Below the pieces are notes generated by a model. That model saw only the letters and a list, made by a program, of their open reading frames with translations. It was not told the DNA's origin and searched no databases. A stretch of 63,732 nucleotides of DNA from Bradyrhizobium sp. ARR65. GTDB taxonomy: Bacteria > Pseudomonadota > Alphaproteobacteria > Rhizobiales > Xanthobacteraceae. Numbering within the stretch: the first letter of the stretch is position 1; the number at the start of each line of letters is the position of its first letter. Below, piece after piece: positions 1 through 9,209 of this stretch. The DNA is taken from NCBI RefSeq assembly GCF_000472385.1, contig NZ_AWZU01000046.1, positions 128-63,859 of the forward strand. The letters run 5' to 3'. The position numbers and the translations under genes were made by a program.

Positions 1-42
1 ATCCCAGCCGCTACGCGCTCAGCTGAGGGAGCGCATCTGATC

Positions 43-65
43 GCGCTCGGTCTGCGACCGAGCGC
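43..65. repeat. GC-rich hairpin
   Basis: A 9-bp perfect inverted repeat (arms 43-51 and 57-65, 5-nt loop) lies beside the transposase remnant. No T-tract follows it, so a terminator role is not supported. It may be part of the decayed insertion sequence. The rest of the first 350 bases holds no gene I can support. Confidence 0.35.
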
Positions 66-352
66 ATGCCAAGCCGACAGACCGGTGAGCGGACGGGGTC
101 AAGGCCGTCAGCCGCCGAAGGCGGTGGCGCGTCTCGCGCCAGCCTTGAGGCCGGCCGATCGCCGGGCTACTCACAGCATAGTTGCTCTCCATCGGCAGCG
201 GAACGGGCGGAAGGATGCGACTGATTTGGGGTGTTCGCAAAGCGATTTATTTTTCGCCGGCTATCTGGACGATACTGATCAGCTTGATTCCGCTCGGCAA
301 AATTCAGCTTTACGCGCACACGATTTCTGTATCCTGGCCCCCGCCGCATCCG

Positions 353-608
353 CGGCCTGACCGCCGAGAAGGGCTACGCCGCCGACTGGCTGCGCACCGA
401 CCTGCGGGCCAAGCGCATCACGCCGATCATCCCGCAAGCGCGGCCGCAAGCGGACGATCCGCTACGACAGGTCCCGCTACCGCGAGCGCTGGCGCATCGA
501 GGCCACCTTCTGCCGTCTGAAGGACCTCCGCCGCCTCGCTACGACAAGCTGGCACGGAACTACGCCTCGGCGGTCGCGCTGGCCGCCGTCATCGCCTTCT
601 GGTGCTGA
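353..608 (+). mobile_element. IS5-family transposase C-terminal remnant
   Basis: Translating across frames gives a stretch that reads like the end of an IS5/IS427-type DDE transposase: AEKGYAADWLR (the usual ADKGYDSD region), then a change of frame, RYRERWRIEATFCRLKD (the usual YRERWRIERFFGRLK region carrying the catalytic Glu), then YDKLARNYASAVALAAVIAF ending in a TGA at 606-608. At least two frame changes are needed and no N-terminus is present. It is therefore a decayed fragment rather than an active element. The family assignment rests on motif recognition only. Confidence 0.7.
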
Positions 609-712
609 CCGCGCACCGCCGTTCCACGGCATCAAAGTCTGCAACAGATGGTTGGAGACGGTCAGCTTCTAGGCGAGAGCATTGCCGAGCGGTCGTCGGC
701 TGACAGCGATAG

Positions 713-1138
713 TTAGTCAGCCGGGATGAAGCAGAGCGTGCCTGCTCGACGCGTTGGCCTGCCGGTGTCGTTCGTGTGATTGACGCCATCCATGACAGGC
801 ACCTCAGAGAAATCGAACGGGCTTACCCCGTCCAGGCAAGCCACGTTGACGGCATAAAGATTCTGGTTAGATCGTCGTTGATGATGCGTGTATATTCCGC
901 AGCGAGAACAGAAGAAGTGCTGCGCTGATCCGGTATGGAAGCGGTAGCTTGTTAACGCATCCTCGCCCTGCAGGACCTTGATCCCACCCAGTTCCGCCAT
1001 GACAACGACGGCGCCTCGCATTCGGCAGTAAGAGCAAGTGCAGCGGCGGATCGAATTGAAGCCATCGCTGAGCGTCACCTCGAAACGCACCGCACCGCAA
1101 TGGCACTGGCCAGCCCGAACGTTCGTGTCGCCCACCAC
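713..1138 (-). CDS. GFA-family (CENP-V domain) protein
   Basis: A 141-residue protein of the glutathione-dependent formaldehyde-activating enzyme-like family. These are small zinc-binding proteins related to Gfa. Most members have no proven reaction, although the founding protein speeds formation of S-hydroxymethylglutathione. Visible zinc ligands are CHCGAVRFE near residues 12-20, CTCSYCR near 33-39, and CSRCGIYTHH near 77-86, the normal family order. No ATG is available; the start is one of two adjacent GTG codons. It stands alone between a transposase scrap and a non-coding stretch, so the genomic context says nothing further about its role. Confidence 0.85.
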   Translation of the reverse strand: MVGDTNVRAGQCHCGAVRFEVTLSDGFNSIRRCTCSYCRMRGAVVVMAELGGIKVLQGEDALTSYRFHTGSAQHFFCSRCGIYTHHQRRSNQNLYAVNVACLDGVSPFDFSEVPVMDGVNHTNDTGRPTRRAGTLCFIPAD

Positions 1139-1522
1139 GTTGCCTGTGTCTCCTGTTCAGATCACTTCTACGCCGGTCTTGGCGGGCGGACGAGAACGTC
1201 TTGGTGACGTCAACCGGCAGGTTCGCTTATAACCGTGCAGCTATCATTATATTTGCTGACCGAGACCGCTCTCAACACGGACGTATCTCTAAAATTTGAG
1301 CCGGACAATTCAAAAGAAATCGCGCATAACGTGAGAAAAACTCAAGCAACTCAAGCGAAGGCTCGGTGCAAACTTTCACCGGTGCTGTGTGCACGAGGTG
1401 GTGTCACCCGCCTCAGGGATGATGCGAGTCGCGAACGGGCGATAGTTTCGCTTGATATCTCGTGATCGGCCGGAAACGATCCGAGCGCCGCACGCCGACA
1501 GAAAGACTTGGGAGCGTTCGCA
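1139..1522. other. Intergenic, nothing recognised
   Basis: About 380 bases between the GFA-family gene and the UPF0158 gene. The first half is relatively AT-rich and presumably carries both promoters. I see no gene, repeat or structured RNA that I can support. Confidence 0.5.
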
Positions 1523-1954
1523 ATGCCCGTCAACTTCAAGGAACTGCTCGACGCCTATGAACTCTTCGGCATGGCCGGCCCGCCTGGTACGTGCCAGATG
1601 GTTTTGTGCAAGGAGACGGGCAAGATCTACTACCGGTCCCATTTCGAGGAGATCGCCACGCCCGACGAGGAACTGCCCGACGACATCGACGACGAGGAAA
1701 AGTACATCACCCTGCCGGACCGGCGGGAGCTCGATCTGGGCAACCAACTGGCGTTCGACTTTGCGCGCGAGTACCTGCCGGATGATTTCGATGAGGTCAG
1801 ATCTATCTTCGGCAGGAGGGGCGCCTATCAGAGCTTCAAGGCCCTGCTCAACCGCCGAGGCGTTCGCGAGAAGTGGTATGATTTCGAGGCGAAAGCGATC
1901 GAGGAAGCCTTGCGCGAATGGTGCGAGGTGAATGAAATCGCGCTGACGGAGTAG
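1523..1954 (+). CDS. UPF0158 family protein
   Basis: A 143-residue acidic cytoplasmic protein that looks like the uncharacterised family UPF0158. An N-terminal helix and beta segment is followed by a very acidic loop (PDEELPDDIDDEEKY, residues 52-66), a helical centre, and the conserved closing pattern KWYDFEAKAIEEALREWCE. Its function is unknown. The ATG at 1523 is preferred; a TTG five codons upstream could also serve. It is followed by a palindromic repeat element. Confidence 0.8.
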   Translation: MPVNFKELLDAYELFGMAGPPGTCQMVLCKETGKIYYRSHFEEIATPDEELPDDIDDEEKYITLPDRRELDLGNQLAFDFAREYLPDDFDEVRSIFGRRGAYQSFKALLNRRGVREKWYDFEAKAIEEALREWCEVNEIALTE

Positions 1955-1987
1955 AGCATCGGCCGGACGAGCGCTGTCAACCAGCCC

Positions 1988-2071
1988 CGTCATTGCGAGG
2001 AGCGGAAGCGACGACCCGCCGTCGCTCGCTGCGCGAGCTATGGCGAGGCGTCGCTTGCGCTCGCAATGACG
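1988..2071. repeat. Dispersed CATTGCGAG-type palindromic repeat
   Basis: The ends are 12-nt perfect inverted repeats (CGTCATTGCGAG at 1988-1999 and its complement at 2060-2071). A second internal inverted match (AAGCGACG against CGTCGCTT) lies inside. Elements opening with GTCATTGCGAGGAGC and containing AAGCGACG are abundant intergenic repeats in Bradyrhizobium, Rhodopseudomonas and relatives; that is family knowledge. It sits just after the UPF0158 gene and could fold as an mRNA 3' structure. Confidence 0.75.
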
Positions 2072-2239
2072 CCGGAGGTTGAGTGCACGTCCTCTCGATT
2101 CGCTCAGCTCGGCGACTCTAGCTGCGAACGTCCAATTATGGGCAGGCGAGGATTGCTTGGTCCTCGGCAGCACGACCGCCTATCTGCCGGCGGGCAAGCT
2201 CGGGTTGTGGCGAATGCCGCCAGCGGCGGGCGCATACCG

Positions 2240-2899
2240 TCAGTAAACGAACGGGACCAGCCGCCAGGTGCGTGCACGATAAGCATCGTATTCGGCGCCG
2301 AATTGGGATTGCAGCAGCCGCTCTTCCGAGAGGATGCGGGCGAGGAGCGGCACGAGCATGACAGCGGTGAGCAAGATGCCGACTCCCGAGCGGAAGACAA
2401 GCGCCCAGCCAATCATGAACACCAGCGCGCCTAGATAGCTCGGATGACGGATCCTGCTGTAGATGCCGGTGGTGACCAACGAATGTCCCGGCTGAATTGC
2501 GACCAGGCCGCTGAAGCGGCGGCCGAGCACAAAGACCGGCCATAAACGCAGGATGCCGCCCGCGACGAAGAGCACCAAGCCGAGCCAGCGAACGCCATCA
2601 CCGCCGAATGTCCAAAAGCCGATCCGGTCCGTGTAGGCGGGAAGATAGCCATGGAGCAGGCCGATCACCGTGAAGACCGCAAGAACCCAGCGATTGCCGC
2701 GATCTTCGCGCATCCCGCGCCTGATGCCGGCTTGGCTGGCGAGCCCCGCGACCGCAAGGGCGAGGGTGACGACCGCGAGCGCCACGAATTGTGGACGTGC
2801 GAGAAAGACGCCTAGGCCGCCGGCGCCCACGACAGCAAGGGCGAGATAGAGCAGCGTGAGCACGATGACCAGAACTGCCATCACCAATGAGGTCTTCAT
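2240..2899 (-). CDS. Isoprenylcysteine/phospholipid methyltransferase-family membrane protein
   Basis: A 219-residue integral membrane protein with about five to six hydrophobic segments. The C-terminal signature of the ICMT/PEMT-type S-adenosylmethionine-dependent methyltransferases is clear: a GHSLVTTGIYSRIRHPSYLG block (about 142-161), then EERLL and EYDAYRARTWRLVP near the end. Members methylate isoprenylated cysteine or small lipophilic substrates; the substrate here cannot be told. The ATG at 2899 has a good GGAG seven bases upstream. It is divergent from a MarR-like regulator 84 bp away whose palindromic operator lies between them, so it is probably that regulator's target. Confidence 0.85.
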   Translation of the reverse strand: MKTSLVMAVLVIVLTLLYLALAVVGAGGLGVFLARPQFVALAVVTLALAVAGLASQAGIRRGMREDRGNRWVLAVFTVIGLLHGYLPAYTDRIGFWTFGGDGVRWLGLVLFVAGGILRLWPVFVLGRRFSGLVAIQPGHSLVTTGIYSRIRHPSYLGALVFMIGWALVFRSGVGILLTAVMLVPLLARILSEERLLQSQFGAEYDAYRARTWRLVPFVY

Positions 2900-2963
2900 C
2901 GCCGTCTCCTGTTCCTGCCGGCATCTCTGCCGGCGCGGCTTAGGATCGTTGCCTTTGATCAGA

Positions 2964-2985
2964 ATATTCGATATGTACCGAATAT
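2964..2985. promoter_or_regulatory. Palindromic operator overlapping the regulator start codon
   Basis: ATATTCG, 8 nt, CGAATAT. The 7-nt arms are perfect inverted repeats, and the right arm runs into the ATG (2984-2986) of the MarR-like gene. The position between divergent genes fits an autoregulatory site that also controls the methyltransferase gene. That role is inferred. Confidence 0.6.
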
Positions 2986-3436
2986 GTCAAATAAGAAGCA
3001 AACGGAACTCAGGGCCCGCTTCATCGAGGATGTAGCCCGGCTCATGACAGCCTGGGGTGTGCCGCAGACGGCCGCGCGGCTCTATGGGTATCTGCTGCTG
3101 AGCGCCGAGCCGGTGGGACTCGATCGCATTGCCGCCGATCTCGAAATGAGCAAGAGCAGCGCCAGCGTGGCCGCGCGGCTCCTGGAAAAGTACCGCCTGG
3201 TTCGCTGCCAGGGCGAGCGGGGCAGTAAGCGGGTCTTGTACGATGCGTCCGATAATTACGAAGGCATGCTCGTCGAGCAGGAACGGATGCTCGAGGCGTT
3301 GTCGAAACTGCTGCAGACGGGGAGAGCCGTTGCCGACGCCGGACCAGCCCGCGCACGGCTGGAAGAGATGGCGGAGTTCTACCGTGTCATCCGCGAGTCC
3401 ATGAAATCAGCTCTCGACAATTGGCGTGGCCGATAG
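2984..3436 (+). CDS. MarR/GbsR-like transcriptional regulator
   Basis: A 150-residue winged-helix protein. Residues about 10-100 carry the GbsR/MarR-type fold: RLMTAWGVPQTAARLYGYLL, then a recognition region IAADLEMSKSSASVAARLLE, then the wing GERGSKRVLY. A C-terminal helix pair probably makes the dimer. Such proteins bind inverted repeats and respond to small ligands. The gene is divergent from an ICMT-like methyltransferase gene, and a 22-bp palindrome overlaps its own start codon. Negative autoregulation and control of the neighbour are the simplest reading. The ligand is unknown. Confidence 0.85.
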   Translation: MSNKKQTELRARFIEDVARLMTAWGVPQTAARLYGYLLLSAEPVGLDRIAADLEMSKSSASVAARLLEKYRLVRCQGERGSKRVLYDASDNYEGMLVEQERMLEALSKLLQTGRAVADAGPARARLEEMAEFYRVIRESMKSALDNWRGR

Positions 3437-3748
3437 ACTGCCGGTAAGCGCCGATCTGGTGGAAGCGCTGATAGGCAGGGTTGAGAGCGCGTCGGGCGCG
3501 TTAGCGCGGCATAGCCCACCGGCCTCTCGAATGAGATGGCACATTGCGCTATGCTAATCCGCTTTACGGTCCTGCCGAGCCTCGCCCGACTGCGGCCGTA
3601 TCGGCCCGACACCATCCGCGCGATCTCGGGGGTCCGGGGTCCTGGCCGCAGAAGGTGATGCGGCCAGAGTCGCTATGGCGTATTCTTGAAACGTCAGCGC
3701 CTCGCATCGACCAGCCAACGGCGCTTTCGCCTTGTGAAAGGTCCAGCG

Positions 3749-4639
3749 ATGCCCGCAGATCATGAAATGCCCCATGATATGCGCCCCTTGGGTCGAACCG
3801 GCATCCATGTGCTGCCCCTGGGCATCGGCACGAACAAGTGGCGGCGTGCCGATCGTGGGGCGGTGTTAGAGACATACAGGACGATTGGTGAGGCCGGCCC
3901 GTGCATGATCGACACGGCCGAGATCTATTTCTCGGAGCGCGTCGTGGGTGACTGCTTGCGGGCCGGTCCCACCCGCGCGGTGATAGCATCGAAGTTCCTC
4001 CCCTTTCCGGGTCGAACTTCTCCCCGCCGCCTGATGCGCGCGCTTGACGGTTCGCTCGCACGCCTGGGCCTCAAGACGATCGATCTCTACTATGTCCATT
4101 ATCCGCTGCCCTTTATCGACGTGGGAGTGTTCGCCGAAGGCCTCATCGAAGCGGTGAAGTCCGGCAAGGCACGCGCGATCGGCGTGGCCAATTTCAATGC
4201 GGACAAGATGCGCCGCATCGCCGATCACCTCGCAAGGGCCGGCGTCCCGCTCGCCGCCAATCAGGTTAACTACAGCCTGCTCCGACGAGCAGCGGAAACA
4301 AATGGCGTGCTCGAAGCCTGCCGTGAGCTCGATGTGGCGCTGGTCGCGTATTTTCCTCTTGCGTCCGGCCGCCTCACGCAGCCGTCGGACGACATGGGCA
4401 CGAAAGCGATGGGCACGAAAGCGCTGCTGACATGCCTCGCCGACATTGCCCGCGCGCACGACGCCAGCATCAGCCAGGTCGCCCTGAACTGGCTGTTGGC
4501 GCGCGACAGTCACGTGATTCCCATCCCAGGCGCAACCAAGCCTCATCACGCCAGGGCCAATCTCGATGCACTCAGTTGGCGCTTGAGTAAGACCGAGTAC
4601 GACGCGATCGACCAAGCATCAGCGCCTAGAATGGCTTGA
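3749..4639 (+). CDS. Aldo/keto reductase
   Basis: A 296-residue NADPH-dependent aldo/keto reductase with a TIM-barrel fold. The catalytic tetrad is visible: Asp and Tyr in DTAEIY, Lys in IASKFLPF, His in YYVHYPLP. The cofactor-end motif IPIPGATKPHHA lies near residue 255. Length is normal. The ATG at 3749, with GAAAGG upstream, gives a normal N-terminus; an in-frame start 63 bases earlier would add an atypical basic extension. A nearly exact 12-base duplication near 4396-4419 gives the repeat MGTKAMGTKA. The substrate is unknown, and no operon partner is visible. Confidence 0.85.
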   Translation: MPADHEMPHDMRPLGRTGIHVLPLGIGTNKWRRADRGAVLETYRTIGEAGPCMIDTAEIYFSERVVGDCLRAGPTRAVIASKFLPFPGRTSPRRLMRALDGSLARLGLKTIDLYYVHYPLPFIDVGVFAEGLIEAVKSGKARAIGVANFNADKMRRIADHLARAGVPLAANQVNYSLLRRAAETNGVLEACRELDVALVAYFPLASGRLTQPSDDMGTKAMGTKALLTCLADIARAHDASISQVALNWLLARDSHVIPIPGATKPHHARANLDALSWRLSKTEYDAIDQASAPRMA

Positions 4640-5258
4640 ACCACCGGATCGCGCGAACGCGCGCGTCCGAGCGTCGGACCCCCCGGCCAAAAGCGAGGCC
4701 GCACCAGTCAAAGCGTGAACGGAGCCGTATCCCACCGACGGGCCCGGTGGAACCTTTTGTCGACTTTATGCAGCGATTTCAAACGCTTGATTTTGGGTGG
4801 TGCCCAGGGGCGGACTGTGGTCCGCGCTCAACAACTATAGCAAAATCAATGGCTTAACGCCACCCTCAATGCAGTGCTTGTACCACTCAAATGTGCTCCT
4901 GTCGACGGCAAGGCATTGCACAGTGACAAAGCGTCTCGCCTTATCCGCCAGCCCTCGAAAGCCGACCCGAGGGAAGGAATGTTCGAGTCGCAAAAGCGGA
5001 ATCGAAACAGCGGGAGCTCCAGGCGACTCATTCGGCCTTGCCCCGCCCGGCGAGGACGCCCATCCCTAGCTAGCGATCGGCGGATGATCAGGCGTACTAG
5101 CGGCTGGGTGAATTGCCGTGCTCGTGTCGGCGTCGATAGTCGACTTTAGACTTAGTTCGTGGGCCGGGATAATACACCAAACGGATTGTCTGGCACGTTG
5201 ATCCCTTATCCCCGCAACCCGTAAATCTAGGGCGCTCATCACCGGATAATCCAAGTCC
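4640..5258. other. Intergenic, no supported gene
   Basis: About 620 bases without a convincing gene. At 4799-4817 the minus strand reads AGTCCGCCCCTGGGCACCA, which looks like a tRNA 3' end (T-stem, acceptor strand, ACCA). The rest of a tRNA is absent, so it could be a scar left by tRNA-targeted integration or chance. A short minus-strand frame (about 4855-5060) lacks an ATG and matches no family I know. Confidence 0.4.
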
Positions 5259-5780
5259 ATGCGCCTCCCAGCCACCGTCGTCCTATGTTTCGGCGCAGCT
5301 GGCGCCGCCCTAGCAACCGACTTGATTGGGGAAGCCAGCATCATCGATGGCGACACGATCGAAGTCCACGGCACCCGTATCCGCCTCTGGGGCATTGATG
5401 CGCCGGAGACCACGCAGCTCTGCCGAGGCGAAGACAGCGAACTTTACCGGTGCGGCGCAAAAGCCGCGAACGATCTCGACGCCCTCATCGGGCGACGACC
5501 TGTGATTTGTGTGCCGATGTCGCTGGATCAGTATGGCCGCACGGTGGCGATCTGCTCGATAGATGGCGTTGAACTCGGCGAATGGCTTGTCCGCAATGGC
5601 GACGCGCTGGATTGGCCGCGCTATTCCAAGGGGAAATACGATGCGGCCCAGCGCGATGCCGAGCATGTGGGGCGAGGGGTATGGGCGGGCTCCTATGTAG
5701 AGCCGTGGCTATACCGGGCGTGCATCCGCGCAGGCGGAACTCCCGGCGCATGTTCGGATGACGCAAATGTCCACCCGTGA
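5259..5780 (+). CDS. Secreted thermonuclease-like (SNase) protein
   Basis: A 173-residue protein with an N-terminal signal peptide (about residues 1-19) and a staphylococcal-nuclease domain. Family landmarks are IIDGDTIEVHGTRIRLWGID (Arg and first Asp), APET, a DQYGRTVAIC segment with the second catalytic Arg, and GVWAGSYVEPW at the end. Such proteins cut DNA and RNA with calcium, here probably in the periplasm. Three extra Cys residues at the C-terminus (about 155-167) may form disulfides. It stands alone. SNase genes of this kind are common in rhizobial accessory DNA. Confidence 0.85.
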   Translation: MRLPATVVLCFGAAGAALATDLIGEASIIDGDTIEVHGTRIRLWGIDAPETTQLCRGEDSELYRCGAKAANDLDALIGRRPVICVPMSLDQYGRTVAICSIDGVELGEWLVRNGDALDWPRYSKGKYDAAQRDAEHVGRGVWAGSYVEPWLYRACIRAGGTPGACSDDANVHP

Positions 5781-6032
5781 TGGTGCTCACGCCGACACAC
5801 TGGGAACTGCAGCGCGAAATGTCCCCAGCCAAAACCAGTTGACGGCCACGAGAATGGGGGCCCGTCGTTTACAGACAACCCGGAATTGTGTACGCCTTTC
5901 TGGTACTTAGGCCATTGGCGGGCTTGCGGGGACGGTATCGACGCTGACCTGGGAAGTTCGACTTCTTCCGGCCTGCACCAGCTAGTTGATTTACCCGTCG
6001 TTTGATTTTCGGATGCTGAGCGAGAGGTCATA

Positions 6033-9000
6033 GTGTTCGACCAGACAATTCGCCGGCTGCTTTCACTTTTTCCTAAGGGGGCGACGGATGATCAGCTTGT
6101 TTGGCGCCTCAGCGCATCCGGCATTCGGTTGAATGCGTCGGAACTGTTAGCTGGGCTTAGTACTCTGGCCCAGCGCGGAGAAATTGTTCGCGATTCAGCT
6201 GGACGGTGGCAAGTGTCTCGTTCGGAGGCCAAGCCAAAGCAAACGACAGCCGAAGGTAAGCCCAACAGAAATGCTGGAACAGCTTTCGCGACACTGACTG
6301 CGGTTGAGGCTACCTGGTATCCTCTGCGGCAATCTCTCCCAGACCTTGCTTCGGCCGGACCGGAGACCTCAGGTTCTCTGCCGGATTGGGGGCCGCTCCT
6401 GGGATACTACGCGGCGACCCAGCGTAAGGACCCTCGCGGGCGCATCGAAACGTTTGCAGATCGCCACGGGTCGATTTGGCAGCTCTTTCGACTCACAGGC
6501 ACCTGGTGGTCCGGAGCCTCGATTCGTATCAGCACCGAGCTTCTGCCAGAGGCGTTTGTCCAGGCATTATCGAGGCGAAATCTCTCATCTCCGGCCATCG
6601 GTTGGCCTGTGTCGATTTTCCCTTCATCTCAAGGCCACTTATTCATACCGACCCTCATCCTGCCGGTAGACTTCCGCATAGAAGGGACCGAGCTCTTTCT
6701 CGATATCGAAGCCGCGGAGCCCGCACTCAATCCTGCGTGGACCCGGGAGATTTGCCGGCACACGTCGTGGAAAGCTGCAGAATTGACCGAGCAGCTTTTC
6801 CCGGAAGGAGAGGACAACACGATCGGTACTGTCAGCGATCGCATGCGTCACTCCCTTGCGACGGTCGGTGGCATGACGTTACGCCCCGGCGACTTGGCTT
6901 CCGAGATCTCATTGTCTGGCAGCGGCCTTAGAAACGCGGCCGCTTTGTTCCTTCCGGAAGAGGGAAGCTTCACCAAAGCCGTTGCGGAGGATCTCGAGTC
7001 AATTCGCGAGTGGCCCATGGACAAGCTGGCGAACACCGCCCTTGCAACGGTCCTGTCCAACACCGCGCCCAGTTTCGGAGCCGACGACAATGTCAACGTG
7101 GTCCCTCTCGCCCAGAACGGGACCTTGACCGATCACCAGCTGGATGCGGCGGAGGCCGCGCTTGAACATGGTCTGACGGTTATTCAGGGACCACCGGGGT
7201 CAGGCAAGAGCGAAGTCATCTTCGCGTTGCTTGTTTCGGCAGTGATGGCCGGAAAATCCGTTCTCTTCTCAGCGCGGAACCATCAAGCTGTCGATGAAGT
7301 CGAGAAGCGTCTAAAGGCGGTCGTTCCTGATCTTCCTCTTCTGACCCGAGCCCGAGATGCTGATGGCGAGCGTGACATCAGCTTTTTGGATGCACTTCGT
7401 GAAATTGCTCACGCAGATGCGCGCAATTCGGCCGAACGGCGAGATATAGACACGGTAACGAGCTCACTTCGCACCAGAGCGCGTGAACATCACGCTTGGC
7501 GTCGAAAAGGCAGGGATGAAACTGCTCTGCATCTTGCGCTTTCTGAACTGGTAGAGCGTCGCGACTTGATAGGCGGGTACAAAACGCCTTCGGCCCGCAA
7601 AGGTGCACGAGCGAGCTTACTTCATCGACTCCGCACGGCGCTCAGGCGTCTCACCAGAAGATCCGGCGCCGCACGAGATCCCTTGCCGGAGAATGCATCA
7701 CTTCGACAGATCGAAAACCGCATCGCGGACCTAAAGTATCAACTGCAACAGGCCGCTGGCTCTTCCCAGGGTACGGCTCCAACCGATTCTGACTACACGT
7801 CGCTAGGTAAGGATGTCGCAGCATTTCTGCCTAAACTTGCGGAGAGTCTGACGAAGCCAGCACACGAAGAACGTCTGCAAATTGCTACGAGAGTAAAGGA
7901 GCTCGAATTCAACAATGTAAAGAGCGCGCGCCGCATGCCCCTGGAGGATGCGCAAGTGGTGCTGCGCCACCGTCCGATCTGGGCAGTGAGCACCCTTTCT
8001 GTGCCCTCACGCATTCCCCCTGCGCCTGGGCTTTTTGATTACGTCATTTTCGACGAAACGAGCCAAAGCGATATTGCGTCCGCTCTGCCGGTGTTGGCTC
8101 GAGCAAAAAGGGCAGTTGTTGTCGGGGATCCGATGCAGCTCAACTTCGTTCGACCGCTCGGCTCCGGTACCGAACATGCGCTCATGGATGCTGCCGGGCT
8201 TCCCAAACAGGGGCGATCGTCATTCGCTCAAAGCATCAACTCCCTCTTCGATTTCTGCGCCAGTCGCCCGGCTGCGAAGCGCTTCCTGCTAGCCGATCAA
8301 TTTCGCTCGGCACCAGCCATTGTCGATTATCTCAATGAGGACTTCTATAACGGCCAACTCATTGGCCGAAGGTGGGAAGAACAGTACCGGCCTCCAAAGG
8401 GCTACCGCCCTGGTCTCGCCTGGGAGGATGTGATTGGACACGAGACAAGAGGAGAAGGTGGTCCAATTAATAAGGCAGAGGCCGAGCGTATTTCGCAATT
8501 GCTCAAGAAGTTTGCGGTCGACGAGTCCTTCGACGGATCCGTCGGCGTGATCTCACCATTTAACGCTCAAGTGGGGGCAATTCAGAAAACCGTCGCATCG
8601 CACCTGTCTCAAGCCGAGCGCGATCGACTTTCGTTACGAATTTCGACCGTCGACAAGTTTCAGGGCGGAGAGGCCGACATCGTTCTTCTGTCTCTCGTGG
8701 TAGCGGCAAACTCTTCTCAATCGACTCTGGCGTTTCTGAAGAAAGAACGACGTCGGCTTAACGTGGCTGTAAGCCGTGCGAGGGCACTCTGCATCGTGTT
8801 GGGTGACCTGTCCAACGCCAAGACATGCCGAATTCGGCACATCGAATTTCTGGCAGACCGTGCGAGCAGGCCATGGTCGCCCCCCAAACCGCAGCAATTC
8901 GACAGTAGTTGGGAACGTAGGCTTTACAGCGCGATGCGGGCGCGTGGTCTTAAGCCACATCCTCAGTATCCCCTGGGTACACGCTATCTAGATTTCGCGC

Positions 9001-9209
9001 TCTTTGCCGGGAAGACAAGACTCGACGTCGAAGTTGATGGAGTGCGTTGGCACACGGATGTGACCGGAAATCGAAAGACCGCCGATCGGTTGAGGGACAA
9101 AGAAGTCTTTGCCCGCGGCTGGAAAGTGCTGCGCTTCTGGGTCCATCAGCTCGCAGAAGACATGGAGGGATGCCTTGACGACATTGAACGAGAGCTCGCC
9201 GGTCAGTAA
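6033..9209 (+). CDS. SF1 (Dna2/Upf1-like) helicase fused to DUF559-like nuclease
   Basis: A 1,058-residue protein. Residues about 1-60 look like a winged-helix domain. Walker A GPPGSGKS lies at about 386-393, motif II DETSQ near 674, motif III GDPMQL near 698, STVDKFQGGEAD near 870 and motif VI RRRLNVAVSRAR near 908. This is the order of the UPF1/Dna2 branch of superfamily 1. The last 100 residues form a Vsr/DUF559-like nuclease: SWERRLY, then YLDFAL and DVEVDG, then KVLRFW. The start is a GTG. The stop overlaps the next gene by 35 bases. As first gene of the five-gene operon it probably supplies unwinding or translocation plus a second nuclease activity. Confidence 0.85.
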   Translation: MFDQTIRRLLSLFPKGATDDQLVWRLSASGIRLNASELLAGLSTLAQRGEIVRDSAGRWQVSRSEAKPKQTTAEGKPNRNAGTAFATLTAVEATWYPLRQSLPDLASAGPETSGSLPDWGPLLGYYAATQRKDPRGRIETFADRHGSIWQLFRLTGTWWSGASIRISTELLPEAFVQALSRRNLSSPAIGWPVSIFPSSQGHLFIPTLILPVDFRIEGTELFLDIEAAEPALNPAWTREICRHTSWKAAELTEQLFPEGEDNTIGTVSDRMRHSLATVGGMTLRPGDLASEISLSGSGLRNAAALFLPEEGSFTKAVAEDLESIREWPMDKLANTALATVLSNTAPSFGADDNVNVVPLAQNGTLTDHQLDAAEAALEHGLTVIQGPPGSGKSEVIFALLVSAVMAGKSVLFSARNHQAVDEVEKRLKAVVPDLPLLTRARDADGERDISFLDALREIAHADARNSAERRDIDTVTSSLRTRAREHHAWRRKGRDETALHLALSELVERRDLIGGYKTPSARKGARASLLHRLRTALRRLTRRSGAARDPLPENASLRQIENRIADLKYQLQQAAGSSQGTAPTDSDYTSLGKDVAAFLPKLAESLTKPAHEERLQIATRVKELEFNNVKSARRMPLEDAQVVLRHRPIWAVSTLSVPSRIPPAPGLFDYVIFDETSQSDIASALPVLARAKRAVVVGDPMQLNFVRPLGSGTEHALMDAAGLPKQGRSSFAQSINSLFDFCASRPAAKRFLLADQFRSAPAIVDYLNEDFYNGQLIGRRWEEQYRPPKGYRPGLAWEDVIGHETRGEGGPINKAEAERISQLLKKFAVDESFDGSVGVISPFNAQVGAIQKTVASHLSQAERDRLSLRISTVDKFQGGEADIVLLSLVVAANSSQSTLAFLKKERRRLNVAVSRARALCIVLGDLSNAKTCRIRHIEFLADRASRPWSPPKPQQFDSSWERRLYSAMRARGLKPHPQYPLGTRYLDFALFAGKTRLDVEVDGVRWHTDVTGNRKTADRLRDKEVFARGWKVLRFWVHQLAEDMEGCLDDIERELAGQ

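Noticed and set aside
1376..2173. Long minus-strand open frame over the UPF0158 gene
   Set aside because: It is the reverse shadow of a recognisable plus-strand gene and runs through the palindromic repeat; no family pattern is visible.
4846..5069. Overlapping small frames on both strands
   Set aside because: They lack good start sites and recognisable motifs; the stretch is reported as intergenic.
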